DNA of 64,000 bases from Theocolax elegans (lineage: Eukaryota; Arthropoda; Insecta; Hymenoptera; Cerocephalidae). The position numbers and the translations under genes were made by a program. Below are positions 1 to 11,825 of the stretch, in pieces. A model generated the notes under the pieces. The model did no database searches, was not told the origin of the DNA, and saw only the letters and a program-made list of their open reading frames with translations. Position 1 is the first letter of the stretch. Every line of letters begins with the position of its first letter. The DNA lies in NCBI GenBank assembly GCA_026168455.1, contig CM047431.1:7524943-7588942 (forward strand), given 5' to 3'.

Positions 1-730
1 GAAACATGATACGAATATTCGAGTGAATATCTTTATACGAATTTTTTTATTATACCAATAGCTTTGTGAAATTTTTTCTCTAAAACTATTACTCTCGGGA
101 GAATATCTATATAGTAATTTGTTGTTGCAAATGAAAAGCAGAATCTACCAGTATTTGTAAAATTATTAATTATCTTGAATTAAAAATGTTCATGTTCATC
201 GGCAACTGACACCCATGTTGAACTTTTTTATTTTTGCTGTTAGCTTTACAGAAAAGTGTATATCTTTAATCTTATTAGTTATACCCCTAAGCAGTTTGTT
301 TGTTTGTTTGGTACACACAAAGTATATGTAATTAGATGTATCTGCGATTTTTTTTCAATAATATCAATTCTGCCGAACAATGTCAAATATTAAACTATAT
401 GATTTTTTAGTTATTGAAGGTTAGTAAAAGTGCAGTAATATGCAATTAATGGTTATAATTAAAATTTTATTAAAATCTTGACGTAATTTCCAGTCTTATA
501 AGTGTCTATCATTTTTTTGTAGGATGCATATATTTTGAGTTATAAAGTCATGAAAATTGGTCATATAAGTGGAAAACATCAAAATATGTATTTTTTTGTT
601 ATTAATAACTTTTTTCCTATCTAAGTAAAGCATCTAAAATTTTTTTTACATATTCTAGGTTCAAAGAGGAGTTGTTTAGCAGAATATCAATAATTTAAAA
701 ATTTTTATCTGCTGATTTCACATGGAAAGC
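1..730 (-). repeat. Foldback repeat, single arm (FB-1 family)
   Basis: AT-rich sequence that matches the right arm of the palindromic element at 14814-16747 almost throughout, and in inverted orientation its left arm. It ends near 730 at the outer terminus (ctgatttcacatgg). The window begins inside the element, so a second arm, if any, lies upstream. This copy lacks the 675-bp MITE found in the other copy: at 615-630 it reads straight through the insertion point. No coding region seen. Confidence 0.75.
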
Positions 731-787
731 GCTATTAATACCTGATAAACTGTGTATAATTCAAAATAGATTGATTCATATTAATAA

Positions 788-1163
788 ATTATTAATTATA
801 ACATTCTAATTAGAATTTAAAATACCACATGTACTAGGATGACAAATATTAGAAGTTCAAATAGATATAACGATTTGTTTTTACAATTTTTGATATATTG
901 TTTATATATATCTCCATTTAAAAATCTCACTGGAGATCTCAAATCAAATCCCAGGTAAGATCTCATACCAAAAACTCATTTCAGCAATTTTTCATTCATT
1001 ACACGTTTTAAACCTTCTTCTGTCGATTGATCACTTTTTTTAAAGCATTAAAACTTTGAAAAACAAAGTTGAACTTTTCAAACATTCTCGAAATTTCAAT
1101 AAAAAAAACAGCTACAGCCCGGATTTGAACCGGGACCTCGCTCACACTCTCGCACTTTATCAC
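788..1163 (-). repeat. Dispersed repeat with tRNA-like T-arm, copy 1
   Basis: About 375 bp shared with 34559-34927, bounded on the left by different sequence in each copy. Read on the minus strand it contains a perfect T-arm-like hairpin at 1118-1134 (stem CCCGG/CCGGG, loop TTCAAAT), followed by an A/T run resembling a pol III terminator. No D-arm or anticodon arm is visible; the 5' side is replaced by a (GA)n tract. It may be a 5'-truncated tRNA-derived SINE or a degenerate tRNA 3' half. Its role is not known. Confidence 0.5.
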
Positions 1164-1302
1164 TTTCTCTCATTCTCTCTCTCATTCTCTCTCTCTCTCT
1201 CTCTCTCTCTGTCTCATTCTCTCTCTCATTCTCTCTCTCTTTATCTATCTCTCATTCTCTCTCTCTTTATCTATCTCTCATTCTCTCTCTCTCTGAGAAA
1301 CT
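1164..1302. repeat. (TC)n microsatellite
   Basis: Pyrimidine-rich tract dominated by TC with interspersed TCAT and TTTATC units. It directly joins the truncated LINE at 1303. Its open frame gives a Ser/Leu-rich peptide that is an artefact of the repeat and not part of the reverse transcriptase. Confidence 0.9.
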
Positions 1303-2528
1303 CTCTTTCGGACCCATTACAGACTGGTTTCAGACCTTACAGCTCAACGAAGACAGCCTTGTTGAGGTTAACTGAGGATATTAGGATCGGGATCGATAAT
1401 AATTTGGTGACTCTACTCCTGCTGTTTGACTTCAGCAAGGCCTTTGACACAATCTCTCCTACTAGATTACTTCTTCGACTGAAACAGATGGGTTTTTCCG
1501 GGTCTGCCCTTTTGTGGATAAACTCTTATTTCTCAATCCGTCAGCAGGCGGTTATCTCATCTGATAACATTTCTCCCTGGATTGCAACGAATTCAGGAGT
1601 ACCACAGGGGTCAGTCCTGGGACCGTTTCTGTTTTGTTTATACATTAGTGACTTACGCGAGTTGCTGGTTTCTGCGGGGGTCAAATATATTTTGTACGCA
1701 GATGATCTGCAGATTTACATTCAGGTTCCTTATCATGACATTGATGGGGGGATAGCGAGGCTTCAGAGGGTCGCTCAGGACTTGTCTGCATGGGCTGAGG
1801 ACGCCTCACTTAAGCTCAAGAACTCTAAAACTCAAGCAATTTTATTTGGATGTCGCAAATATTGTTCGAAATGTTACAAGGAAGACAAGCCATGCTTTGA
1901 GCTGTGTGATGGTGTGCGCATCCCTTTTGTGGATAATGTTCTGAATCTTGGAATAATTCTAGACTCTCAACTTACTTGGAAAAATCATTTGGATAGTGTT
2001 GCGAAGAAGGTTAATAAGACTTTATATAGTCTGCGCTTTTTTAGAAAATACACTAACGAAACCCTTCGTAAACGACTTGCTGAGACCTTGTTGTTCCCAC
2101 ATCTGGATTATTGTTCTATCGTTGTTCTGGACGCCTCGCAGGAATTACGTAACAGACTACAGGTGATACAGAATTCCTTTGTACGCTATGTGTGTGGTGT
2201 GAGGAAGGATGATCATGTGACCCCTCACCTGTCCCTGTCATGGTTGCGTTCAGATTCTAGAAGACAATATTTTATAGCTGTACTAATGTACACACTGATA
2301 CGTATGCGTGTTCCACAGTATCTGGAGAGTTTATTCTCCAGATGTGTTTCTAGGGGCACTGAGAGGGGTCCACTGAGGGAACTTACGCCTCTCTTGATGC
2401 GCACTGAAGCTGGAAAGCAATCTTTCCAGGTTCAGGGAGCGCATTTATGGAACTCACTGCTGGCAGAGATCAGAAACTTATCGTCACTGAGGGGCTTTAA
2501 GACTTCTGTCCGGAGGTTCCTCCTATAA
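1303..2528 (+). pseudogene. LINE-1a: 5'-truncated CR1-superfamily reverse transcriptase
   Basis: The C-terminal two thirds of a non-LTR retrotransposon ORF2. Visible RT motifs are LLFDFSKAFDT (motif A), GVPQGSVLGP (motif B) and YADDLQIY (catalytic Asp pair), then a thumb/C-terminal region ending in HLWNSLLAEIRN, a pattern seen in CR1/L2/Daphne-type elements that lack RNase H. The real coding part starts at about residue 83 of the open frame, just after the TC tract; everything upstream is microsatellite. The endonuclease, ORF1 and the first RT motifs are absent, so this is a dead-on-arrival 5' truncation, although the remaining frame is open to its stop at 2526-2528. Closest relatives in the window are the LINEs at 3024 and 35187. 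Confidence 0.88.
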
Positions 2529-2968
2529 CTAGAATAGCGTGGTAATTGTTTATTTATATTTTTTATTTATTTATTTATTTATTTATTTATTCTTATTTAT
2601 TCATATCCATCCATGATCTTGTATTTTATTTTATTTTATTTTTATTTGTATCGTCCCATGTACACTGTTTGCGAGAGTGAATGTATTTAAGGGATGATTG
2701 GTGATGGATGGATGCACGAATTTAAGTATGTTTGAATTACATTGTTATCATCTGACTCATAGATGTATACGACCGAAGATTTATTTGTATTATATTTTAT
2801 TTTATTATAATGACTTACTGTGATATTCACTGTATTAACTTAAAGCTCTGATATTACTTATTTGACCTAAAGCTAATGACTGTGGTATCAATGTGCAATG
2901 ACTAATGTTTTTATATACATGATTATTTTAAATATAATCTATTTTATTTTTGTAATGTACAAATAAAT
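2529..2968 (+). other. 3' UTR and tail of LINE-1a
   Basis: AT-rich, with a (TTTA)n run near 2560-2600 and an AATAAA just before the terminal microsatellite at about 2962. No ORF. The element ends in a TATC repeat rather than poly(A), as CR1/L2-type elements often do. Confidence 0.6.
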
Positions 2969-3023
2969 ATCTATCTATCTATCTATCTACCTATCTATCT
3001 ATCTCTCTCTCTCTCTCTCTCTC
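2969..3023. repeat. (TATC)n then (TC)n microsatellite
   Basis: TATC units at 2969-3003 continue into pure TC at 3003-3023. It forms the 3' boundary of LINE-1a and the 5' boundary of LINE-2. Confidence 0.9.
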
Positions 3024-3874
3024 GTCGAGTCGGCTTGAGTCTAAACGTGTACATTCACCATCCTCGATAATTGTTTATAACATTGGTTATTATTTATTGG
3101 TCTCAACAAAGGAAGTGATTTAACCTAGTGTTCTATCAAAGTGCTTTTTTTAATTCGTTTTTGGTGTGTGCGGTGACTTTTCATTTGTCTAATTGCTGCT
3201 TCACGTACGTTATATTTCTATACCCCATACTGTGTGCCCCTATACAATGTGCCATGTGTAATTGCTCGCACGCCTAATTATGAGTGCCCTAATTGTGTGC
3301 CTCTTCGTATTCTTATATATATTAGCATACTGCGTCATTGTGTGAACATTATATCTGCTTTACATTGTGTTAACCGTTAAAACAAAAACAAAAAAAACAC
3401 AATAATAGTTTAATATTTTATTACGCTAGCTAAAAATTGTGTCAGTAATTGATTAATTATTTATAGAAAAAGTTTTGTTTTTATATGCAAATTGTTGCGA
3501 CGAGTGTGTCATTTCACTTCACGATACCACTACTATATATTAGAAATTGTTTAGTTTTTATGATATTTTTATTGTGCAATTAATGTCTAATTGATTTTTG
3601 CAAATTATTGTAAACTTTGTAAGTTTGAGAATTTGTATGCGAGATACTTAGTGTATGTGTGTATTTTCTATTTTATTTATATGTGAATTGTGTGTAATTA
3701 GTACATTTTTTATTTTTCTACTGTTAGTCGCATATATGCATTTAATATTGCACAAAAGCTGTAATGCATCAACTTTGAAAGCATATATCATCGTTCTTGG
3801 TTATTCACTTGGCATTTACCGGTGGGATCGGATCTTCGCTTTTTTGCGTACGTAGTGTTACTTTGAATGTCTAC
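3024..3874 (+). other. 5' leader of LINE-2
   Basis: Begins exactly after the TC tract and runs to the first plausible ATG. AT-rich, with no other ORF supported. It probably carries the internal promoter, but no motif is recognised. The long frame technically opens at 3797; I prefer the ATG at 3875 because the preceding residues do not resemble the family. Confidence 0.5.
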
Positions 3875-6290
3875 ATGAATAAAGAAAAAAAATTAAGGGC
3901 GGTTAAATGTTATCGTTGTACTAGGAATATATCCTTGCTTATAAGATTTTGTGAGCAATGTGGAAAACACTTTCACCCGAGTTGTGCTGATATTGTTTTG
4001 CAGAATAAGTCTGATGACTTTTGCTGTTTTAATAACATTAGCTTGTCTGTTGATAGGAATGTTTACTTGAGTTCTTTATCAAACAAAACTGCTTCTGCCT
4101 CGTCAATTGCTGCTCGTCATTCAATTGTGGATTCTTTTCGTACCGTAAACTGTGATCAGCTGGCTGCATTTTGTACTTCAGCCCAAGGCCCAACGTACAA
4201 CATTATTAAAGAGATGGATCTGCCATCGGATTGGGAGTCTTTGTTGCAGTCGCAACAGATGGCCTTTCTCTTTCGAAGTTCAAGAATGGACATTGCTTCT
4301 ATTAATAATCGTTTGAATGACATCAATTCTAAGTTGGAGCAGCAGAATACGCGGATTTCAGCTCTGGAACGTGAAAATGTTGCGCTGCTATATAAAGTGG
4401 CTAAGCGCCGTAGTGATAGTAATTTGTTGATTGAATATAAGAGGCTTCGTAAAATATTAAAATGCAAAATTAAACAGGCGAAGGATTCGTATTTTGAGCG
4501 GATGTTACAGGGTAGTTCGAGTGATTCGGATTGCTGGCGTCTTTTGAGAAGGTTAGGCATTGTCGGTGAATCTTTGAACTCCCCACTTAAATTTTTTTCG
4601 ATCGACGACCTTTCTCAACATTATGTGTCGGTCACTAGACGTCATCCACAATGTAGTTTACACCAGTTGGTCAAGATTCTGGATAGTATTCCGGAGTCTG
4701 TTTATCCATCTTTTGCGTTGCGACCTGTTTCGTATGATCAAGTGGCTGAGGCCTTTATGATTTGCCTTCCCAAGGCCAAGAGCCGTAGCTTGGATGGTTT
4801 ATCATTGTATTATTTTAAGGAGGTTTTACACGCCATTGTGCAAATTTTTACTGATTCATACAACTTATCTTTGCAGACTAAGCTATATCCTACGATGTGG
4901 AAAAGAGCCCTAATTGTGCCATTGAGTAAAGTTTCTAGGCCGCTGTCACCGTCGGATACCAGACCAATCGCGAATCTTGCGCATTTTGCTAAGGTTTTCG
5001 ACCGTTTGATTACTCATCAAATAGTAGAGCATTTGGAGAGTAATAATATTTTATCACCTTTTCAGCCTGGGTTCCGATCTTCATTTAGTACACAGACTGC
5101 GTTGTCCAAGATCACTGATGATATTCGCTTTGCTATTGACCGGGGTATGGTGACTCTTTTATTGCTCTTCGATTTTAAAAAAGCTTTCGATACAATAAGT
5201 CATACGGAGCGTCTGAAAACCCTTAAATCTTTGAATTTCGACAATGACGTTATAGAGTGGTTTTATTCTTATTTAAGTGACCGATCTCAGGCAATTGTGG
5301 ATGAAGATGGTGTTCCCTCGTACTTCCTTGGGACGTCTGCTGGTGTTCCTCAGGGATCAACCCCAGGTCCTATTATTTTTTTGATTTTTATTAATTCTAT
5401 TCTGAATCGTCTGGTTTTTTCTAAGGGAATGTTGTTTGCCGACGATTTGCAGTTGTATATGCATTGTCGGCCTAATGATTGCAATTTGTGTATGGAAAGA
5501 ATGGCGGCTGATGCTTGCTTGGTGACTAAGTGGGCACAAGAGCATGGTCTGCACTTGAATTTTGGTAAGATGAACGCAATTTTAATTGGTTCGGTACAAC
5601 AGATGAGATTTGTAAATAGGGAATCTTTGCCTCCTCTTATGGTTGGTGGCCACGAAATTGAGCTAATTGACTCTGTTCGTGATCTTGGGGTGCAGATTTG
5701 TAGCAATCTCCAATGGAATGCCCACATCTCCGGCGTGGTTTCAAGGGTTCATGGTGCTTTGCATAGGTTGAGAAATTGTGGAAATTTTTTGTCGATGCCC
5801 TTGCGGAAGAAATTGGTTGCCACATTAGTTTTGCCACACTTTGATTATGGATGTCTAGTACATTGTGATCTGCCAGATTACTTAAATGTCAAATTGCAGC
5901 GACTGTTCAATGTTTGTGTGCGCTATATTTATCGTTTAAGAAAGGATGTGAAGCTGGAGAGTTTTATTGCTAAGTTAAATTGGCTATCTGTGGCACAGCG
6001 ACGTACATATTTTCTAGGTGTTTTGACTTATAAGATTTTGACCTCTGGGAAACCAGAATACCTTCACGAGTTGCTTCCTCCACCTCGTGATGATGTACGT
6101 CGCTCTGGTCGAAATCAGCAATCCTGTTTTGAACGACCTATCTGCCTCTACAAATGCATTCCGGAATTCTTTTACCTTCCAAGCTATGGATCTGTGGGAT
6201 ACCTTACCGGCTGAGTTGAAGATTGCTAGGAATGTGGGCATTTTTAAGTCTCGTCTGTGTGATTATTTATTGTCTACCGCCAGAAATTAG
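3875..6290 (+). pseudogene. LINE-2: fused PHD finger-coiled coil-RT, no endonuclease
   Basis: A single open frame joins ORF1- and ORF2-like parts. Near the N terminus is a PHD-like Cys/His cluster (CYRC, CEQCGKHFHPSC), then a coiled coil (LEQQNTRISALEREN), then at once the ORF2 linker that in the 35-kb LINE lies downstream of the endonuclease (RLRKILKCKIKQAKDSYF). RT motifs follow: LLFDFKKAFDT, GVPQGSTPGP, LFADDLQLY. The whole apurinic endonuclease domain and the ORF1/ORF2 junction are missing, with the frame kept. A frameshift near 6110-6120 moves the conserved C terminus (FQAMDLWDTLPAEL) into the next frame, ending at 6290. The 3' tail is cut by the LTR at 6345. Domain calls are firm; activity is unlikely. 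Confidence 0.85.
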
Positions 6291-6344
6291 AAATTAGTAA
6301 TAAGATTTTAAGCTATTAGTAATTATATTAGTTATTGTATATAT

Positions 6345-7620
6345 TGTAATGGTAAGTGATATTCACTCACCATTATACGAATTAGGTAGGTAACCACGAG
6401 CGCTATATATAGATATAGGTATAGCCAACGACTCGAACGGCTGATACTCGCGCAATGATAAAGAGAATTCGGGAGAGTCGCGCGCGCAGGACTACCGAAG
6501 TACACCAGATATCACGACGACACGTGTGACGATATATCCTGGTTGAGATAGTTTTCTCCGCAAGCTTTTCCGTGTGGTTTTACCGGTTTTTCTTATTTGA
6601 CTATCATACCGACGAGTCATATTCTTGTGTTATTTTAGTGTAGTTATTTTGTACACACGCACAAAACAAATTGATCGGTTGTCGAGGGACTCTACCACCG
6701 GCATTTTCATTAAAACGGAAAAGAGATAGCGAGAGAGAGAGGAAGTACTCTATTTCTGCGTATTCGTGATCCGAAGAGAGAATAAAGTAAGTGGTACCAC
6801 TTTTCGCGCGAGCAATAATTATCGCAGATTAATTAATTTATCTGACGCGATCGATCGTTTAGTTTTTAAGATAGTTAGTTCGTGTACCCCTTTCCCCTCT
6901 CGTCTTGAGACGACGTTTACGACTCAACCTTCGTGCGTATAAAGACCTCAACCATAATAAGTGTTATTGTATTTATTTGTTATTTTTATTTCATCTCAAT
7001 AAATCTGGTAATAATTAATCTATTTCAAATCGCGTTCATTTGTAGTTTTCGAACCGGCGTATATATTTGTTCCTCCGTCTTCCTTCGAGTCGTATATAAA
7101 TATACGGATTCTCGCGAACTCACATTCAATTTTCTTTCCGCGGTCCATTTCAGGAAAGATTATCATTGTTTTACCTGTCGTTGTTGGAAATCGAAATTCG
7201 AGCCAGAGCTCTACGGTCCGCCGTCCTGATCGGATAATTTTCGTAGTGAGAAGCCACAATATATACCTCGTAGCGAACGAGAGTGAGAGAGAAAAAGCGA
7301 GAGCGTGAAAAAGACCCCGGAAATGTCTCCGAGCATCGCCGTACAAAAGGTTGGTGATTGTTCACTTTCGCCGCTTAAGGTACCGCCGCGTACGTTTGTT
7401 CGTGTGTGCGAGTTCCTGGTCCCCTCCTTCCCTTCCCCTACAGCGAACCGGGATACTATCAGCGGAGTAAAGCTCCAATTAAAATCGATAACCCGCGAGT
7501 TATCTCATCGGTTGTCGCGTAATAACGCGGCTGGCGCCCACCAACTAATTTATAATTTACGTATTAATAAATATCCTTCTAATCTGACCTGCACCCTGAT
7601 CCCCAGTGCAGCGTCACAAA
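6345..7620 (+). mobile_element. Solo-LTR-like block (LTR-C), Gypsy-type
   Basis: Starts with TGTAATGGTAAGTG, closely parallel to the TGTAACGGTAAGG start of the LTRs at 17383 and 56846 (minus), and shares with them the order of parts: the palindrome AAGTGGTACCACTT (6789-6802), a GC-rich 5' half, then a T-rich stretch with AATAAA. It interrupts LINE-2's 3' tail. A TGGCGCCC motif at 7532, like the tRNA-Lys primer-binding sites of other LTR elements, could mark the LTR end and the start of a leader. The 3' boundary and target duplication are not resolved. Overlapping ORFs on both strands look spurious. Confidence 0.55.
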
Positions 7621-8067
7621 ATTAATTTGTTTATTCATTAAAATTAAATAAATTATAATACTAAATACTAGTATAACTAAAGATTAACTCAAAAGTATTA
7701 TATGGTAAAATCATTATAATTAAAATATGACTGGTAATTGCGGTTTCAATTGATTTAAATAAATACTCTAAATTATACTTTTGCTGGAAAAAGGAAATTA
7801 AACACATTGATATTTAAATAATAATTTTGAAAATCTAAGCAAAACGAAAACTTTCATTTTTATAATCATTGTCTATTTTAAATTAAATTCAAGTGGTTAT
7901 CGTATGTCCAATTTTTGTGCACTACTTTTAATTTCTTGCATTATTTATACAGTAATAAATGAACTTTGTTCGTAGCTTTAATCATAATAAAGAAAATAAT
8001 GTAAAAAGTATACAGAATATAAGTTAGGCATTCTTACCGAAATGACAAAAATTGTTCTATGCAAAAT
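7621..8067. other. AT-rich interval without recognised feature
   Basis: No ORF, repeat match or structured element that I can support. Confidence 0.5.
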
Positions 8068-8480
8068 ATCCACATCCACATTATATTAAAATTTTATACT
8101 GTCAAAATGACGATTTAAGTATAAATTATGTTATATTTTTTTAAATAGTTTGTAAAAATTAATTTTTCTTTAATTGTGTTGACTTTTTTATAGGTATTTA
8201 ATTAATTTTTTAATGGTTTTAAAGTTTAAGTCTGAGCGTACGTCCGTACAGGCAGACTTTTTATTTTTTAACTCTTCTTATATCTCTCTTGGATTTTCGA
8301 AAAAATGAATTTTATTTAATGAAAGTGATCGCGGAACCACACGGATTAATTAGTAATAGTGTTTAACTTTTTTATAGGTGTTTAATTACTTTTTTAAATG
8401 GTTTAACCTCGATTATTTAAAACGATTATTTATTTGTTTATCTCAATCAGTTATAACTGAAGATAACATTAAGGACTGGA
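8068..8480 (+). mobile_element. Element X, copy 1: terminal segment
   Basis: Begins at ATCCACATCCACATTA, the same start as copy 3 (43501) and the inverse of copy 2's end (34558). Shared internal landmarks include tcaaaatgacgatttaag and the line leading into the tandem array (ggactggacatcatcaaca). Coding-free; probably the terminal repeat of a non-autonomous DNA element. Confidence 0.7.
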
Positions 8481-9990
8481 CATCATCAACAGTAAGGGAA
8501 TATTTTTTTTAATTTCGTAATATGGGTTCCAGTAGATGATGCCCCGTCGACCTGGAGGTAACAGTAGGGACCTAGACATCTTCTACAGGAAGGAAATTTT
8601 TTTTTTTTTTTACGTAACAGGACTTTCAGTAGATATTTCCCCGATGACCTGGAGGTAACATTATCTACCTGGACATCTTCTACAGGAAGAAAAAAATTTT
8701 TTTTTATTTCGTAATATGCCTTCCAGTAGATGATGCCCCGTCGACCTGGAGGTAACAGTAGGGACCTAGACATCTTCTACAGGAAGAAAAAAATTTTTTT
8801 TTATTTCGTAATATGCCTTCCAGTAGATGATGCCCCGTCGACCTGGAGGTAACAGTAGGGACCTAGACATCTTCTACAGGAAGGAAATTTTTTTTTTTTT
8901 ACGTAACAGGACTTTCAGTAGAAATTTCCCCGATGACCTGGAGGTAACATTATCGACCTGGACATCTTCTACAGGAAGAACAATTTTTTTTTATTTCGTA
9001 ATATGCCTTTCAGTAGATGTTGCCCAGATGACCTGGAGGTAACATTAATGACCTGCACATCATCTACAGAAAGAAATTTTTTTTTTTTTGGTATCGTAAT
9101 AGGCCTTGCAGTAGATGATGCCCTGTTGACCTGGAGGTAACATTACCGACCTGGACATCTTCTACAGGTAGAACATTTTTTTTTTGATTTCGTAATATGT
9201 CGTCCAGTAGATGATGCCCCGTCGTTCTGGAGGTAACAATAGGGACCTGGACAGCTTCTACAGGAAGAAAATTTTTTTTTTTGGTTTCGTAATAGGCCTT
9301 CTAGTAGATGATGCCCTGTTGACTTGGAGGTAACATTACCGACCTGAACATCTTCTAAGGTAGAAAATTTTTTTTTTTGATTTCGTAATATGTCGTCCAG
9401 TACATGATGCCCCGTCGTCCTGGAGGTAACAGTAGGGACCTGGACAGCTTCTACAGGAAGAAATTTTTTTTTTGGTTTCGTAATAGGCCTTCCAGTTGAT
9501 GTTGCCCCGATGACCTAGAGGTAAAATTAGTGACCTGCACATCTTCTACAGGAAGAAATTTTTTTTTTTTTTCGTAATTGGTCTTTCAGTAGATATTGCC
9601 CCGATGACCTGGAGGTAACATGTCCGACCTGGACATCTTCTACAGGAAGAAAAATTTTTTTTTTCTTTCGTAATATGCCGTCCAGTGGATGTTGCCCCGA
9701 TGACCTGGAGGTAACATTACCGACCTGGTCATCTTCTACAGGTAGAAAATTTTTTTTTTTGATTTCGTAATATGTCGTCCAGTAGATGATGCCCCGTCGT
9801 CTTGGAGGTAACAGTAGGGACCTGGACAGCTTCTACAGGAAGAAAATTTTTTTTTTGGTTTCGTAATAGGCCTTCCCGTAGATGTTACCCCGATTACCTG
9901 GAGGTAACATTACCGACCTGGACATCTTCTACAGGTAGAACATTTTTTTTTTGATTTCGTAATATGTCGTCCAGTAGATGATGCCCCGTC
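8481..9990 (+). repeat. Element X tandem array, copy 1 (~96-bp unit, ~15 copies)
   Basis: Direct repeats of about 94-97 bp. Each has a T-rich run, TTTCGTAATA, a CAGTAGATGATGCCC-like core, GACCTGGAGGTAAC and GACATCTTCTACAGGAAG. Units differ by substitutions and by length of the A/T runs. Because 96 is divisible by three, several frames stay open for two or three units; these are not genes. The same unit in opposite orientation fills 29135-34080. Confidence 0.92.
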
Positions 9991-10690
9991 ATTGGCCTTT
10001 GATTGATATTTATTTAAATTTCGTACTTATAAATTTATATTTAATTTTACAATCGATATGTGATGGCGCGCGGTTAGTACGTGTGATAAGGAAGGGGATA
10101 TTTGACAGCTTCTCTTTTCTGACAACACCATCAAATACCATAAGGAAAAGTTGCGCCGGTTGTATCACCAGGATACTTCCCGACTTGGACTGGGTTCGCT
10201 CAGGGCTATTCCTGTCCTTACCTGGAGGATGCACAGGTGGAAATAAGGATCTTCACAGGTAGTCAGCAGCCCTTTTATATGATTTATTTGCCGCCAAAAT
10301 TGTAACATTAAATAAGTGATTGGCTCACTCTTATATATGTATTAAAATTTACATTACTTATTTAATTAATAGAAAATAAACATAATACATAATTTAATAA
10401 TAAAAAATAATAATAATGAATATATTAAATTTATAAATAATAGCTTCTTCGATTATTAATTTAATTTCCTTTATAGGTTACCTTTGAACGTGGCCATAGT
10501 GATTTACGTGTAACGGTTGGCAAGATTGGTTTCCCCATGGATACCACTAGTTCATCCGGCGCGGGAAATTTGAATTCGATATCGCGGGAAATTTAAAGAT
10601 AAGATTTAAATCATATACAACTTAACTCATAAAATTTATACTAACTGTTTTCTTTTTATTTTTAGATACATGGACCATTGCATAATATTA
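9991..10690. other. Unassigned interval after array
   Basis: Moderate GC between about 10050 and 10260 and again near 10490-10590, AT-rich elsewhere. A 94-codon frame at 9978-10262 begins in the array and has no recognisable domain. I cannot assign it to a gene or to an element. Confidence 0.3.
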
Positions 10691-10754
10691 TCTATTATCT
10701 ATTATATAATGATTTTTCAGCGAGCGAGCGTGAGCGAGTGAGGATTTTAGCTAG
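10691..10754 (+). mobile_element. Helitron-like 3' terminus (CTAG), copy a
   Basis: GCGAGCGTGAGCGAGTGAGG followed by ATTTTAGCTAG, ending at 10754. The same terminus occurs at 53497-53500 and inverted at 16809-16812. A CTRR end behind a GC-rich block, in AT-rich surroundings, fits a non-autonomous Helitron. The body of this copy to the left is not recognised. Confidence 0.4.
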
Positions 10755-11112
10755 TAAATAAGTTAATAAATTTGAATTAAAAAATATTACTCGACGAAGA
10801 TCTCTAAATAACAAGTAAATTTATAATAAAACAATTCATTGACAATTGAACATAATTATCCGGTAAATTTTATGGACACTTAATAGTTAAATCCTCTCAA
10901 AACGAAATTTTATTCTCATTTAAATAAGTAAATAATTTTGTTTTTATTAACTTTTCATTATCATTAAAATCGAATTTGTATAAGTTCATCATATAACAAG
11001 ATGGAATTATTAGACTCATTTTTACCTTTCTCTTTCATTTCAAATGAAAAATTAAAATACCTAAAAAATAATACATTTCTTCCGAAGTATTATATAATAA
11101 AAAAAAGTAATC
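10755..11112. other. AT-rich interval without recognised feature
   Basis: Nothing supported. Confidence 0.5.
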
Positions 11113-11633
11113 TTAAGGGGATGTCGGAGCTATAACCTCCGTCGATAGCCGCTCGACCTCGAGGCTTCGAATGGCGCTGTAGTCAGGTGTCGATTTCGAC
11201 GATGAACATACTTCGAACATAAATTATAAATTTTACAGCTACATAGAGCTGTTAAAAGATACTTTCCCCCCTAGCTATGACTAAAATTAAGGTAATTGTA
11301 ATATTACTATTGACAGCAAATGTTTATTTTTTTAAAGAGATGTGTAATACGTCTGGTATTCATTGAGTCTATATCTGCCGTAATGCTATACACAAAGTAA
11401 TACACATTTTTTTTAAAAAAATACACATTTGCTGCCAAAAGTAATATAACAATTACGTTAACTTTAATCATAGCTAGGGGGGAAAGTATCTTTCAACAGT
11501 TCTATGTAGCTGTAAAATTTATAATTTGTTTGAAGAACGTTTATCGTAGAAATCGACACCTGACTACAGCGCCATTCGAAGCCTCGAAATCGAGCGACTA
11601 TCGACGGAGGCTATAGCTCCGACATCCCCTTGA
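11113..11633. mobile_element. 513-bp MITE with ~200-bp inverted repeats, TTAA-type
   Basis: Element 11117-11629 starts GGGGATGTCGGAGCTATA and ends with its reverse complement. The inverted repeats extend about 200 bp inward with few mismatches (for example CAGGTGTCGATTTC inverted at 11548-11565). It is flanked by TTAA (11113-11116) and TTGA (11630-11633), consistent with a TTAA target duplication that has mutated once. GGGG/CCCC ends plus TTAA suggest a piggyBac- or Kolobok-type non-autonomous element. No ORF. Confidence 0.75.
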
Positions 11634-11825
11634 GTTCATTTAGGCAGCTTAAAGCGCCTGCCATTACATAACACGATTTGCAGCTCAAATTACTCTTAAG
11701 CCAACGTAACCTATTATTTTGTAACTTATATTATAAGTAATGCGCTTTTTTTATTATTTAAGCGCGAAAGTAAAACAGTTAAAATTCAACCCAAAAACAT
11801 CGGATATTTTATCGTGAATTCAGAA

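Noticed and set aside
1100..1140. A functional tRNA gene
   Set aside because: Only the T-arm is tRNA-like; no acceptor pairing, D-arm or anticodon arm on either strand.
1056..1302. N-terminal Ser/Leu-rich extension of the first LINE frame
   Set aside because: It is translated T-arm repeat and TC microsatellite, not family sequence.
9978..10262. A possible host exon in the GC-richer patch
   Set aside because: The frame begins inside the array, has no domain and no clear splice sites; left as unassigned.
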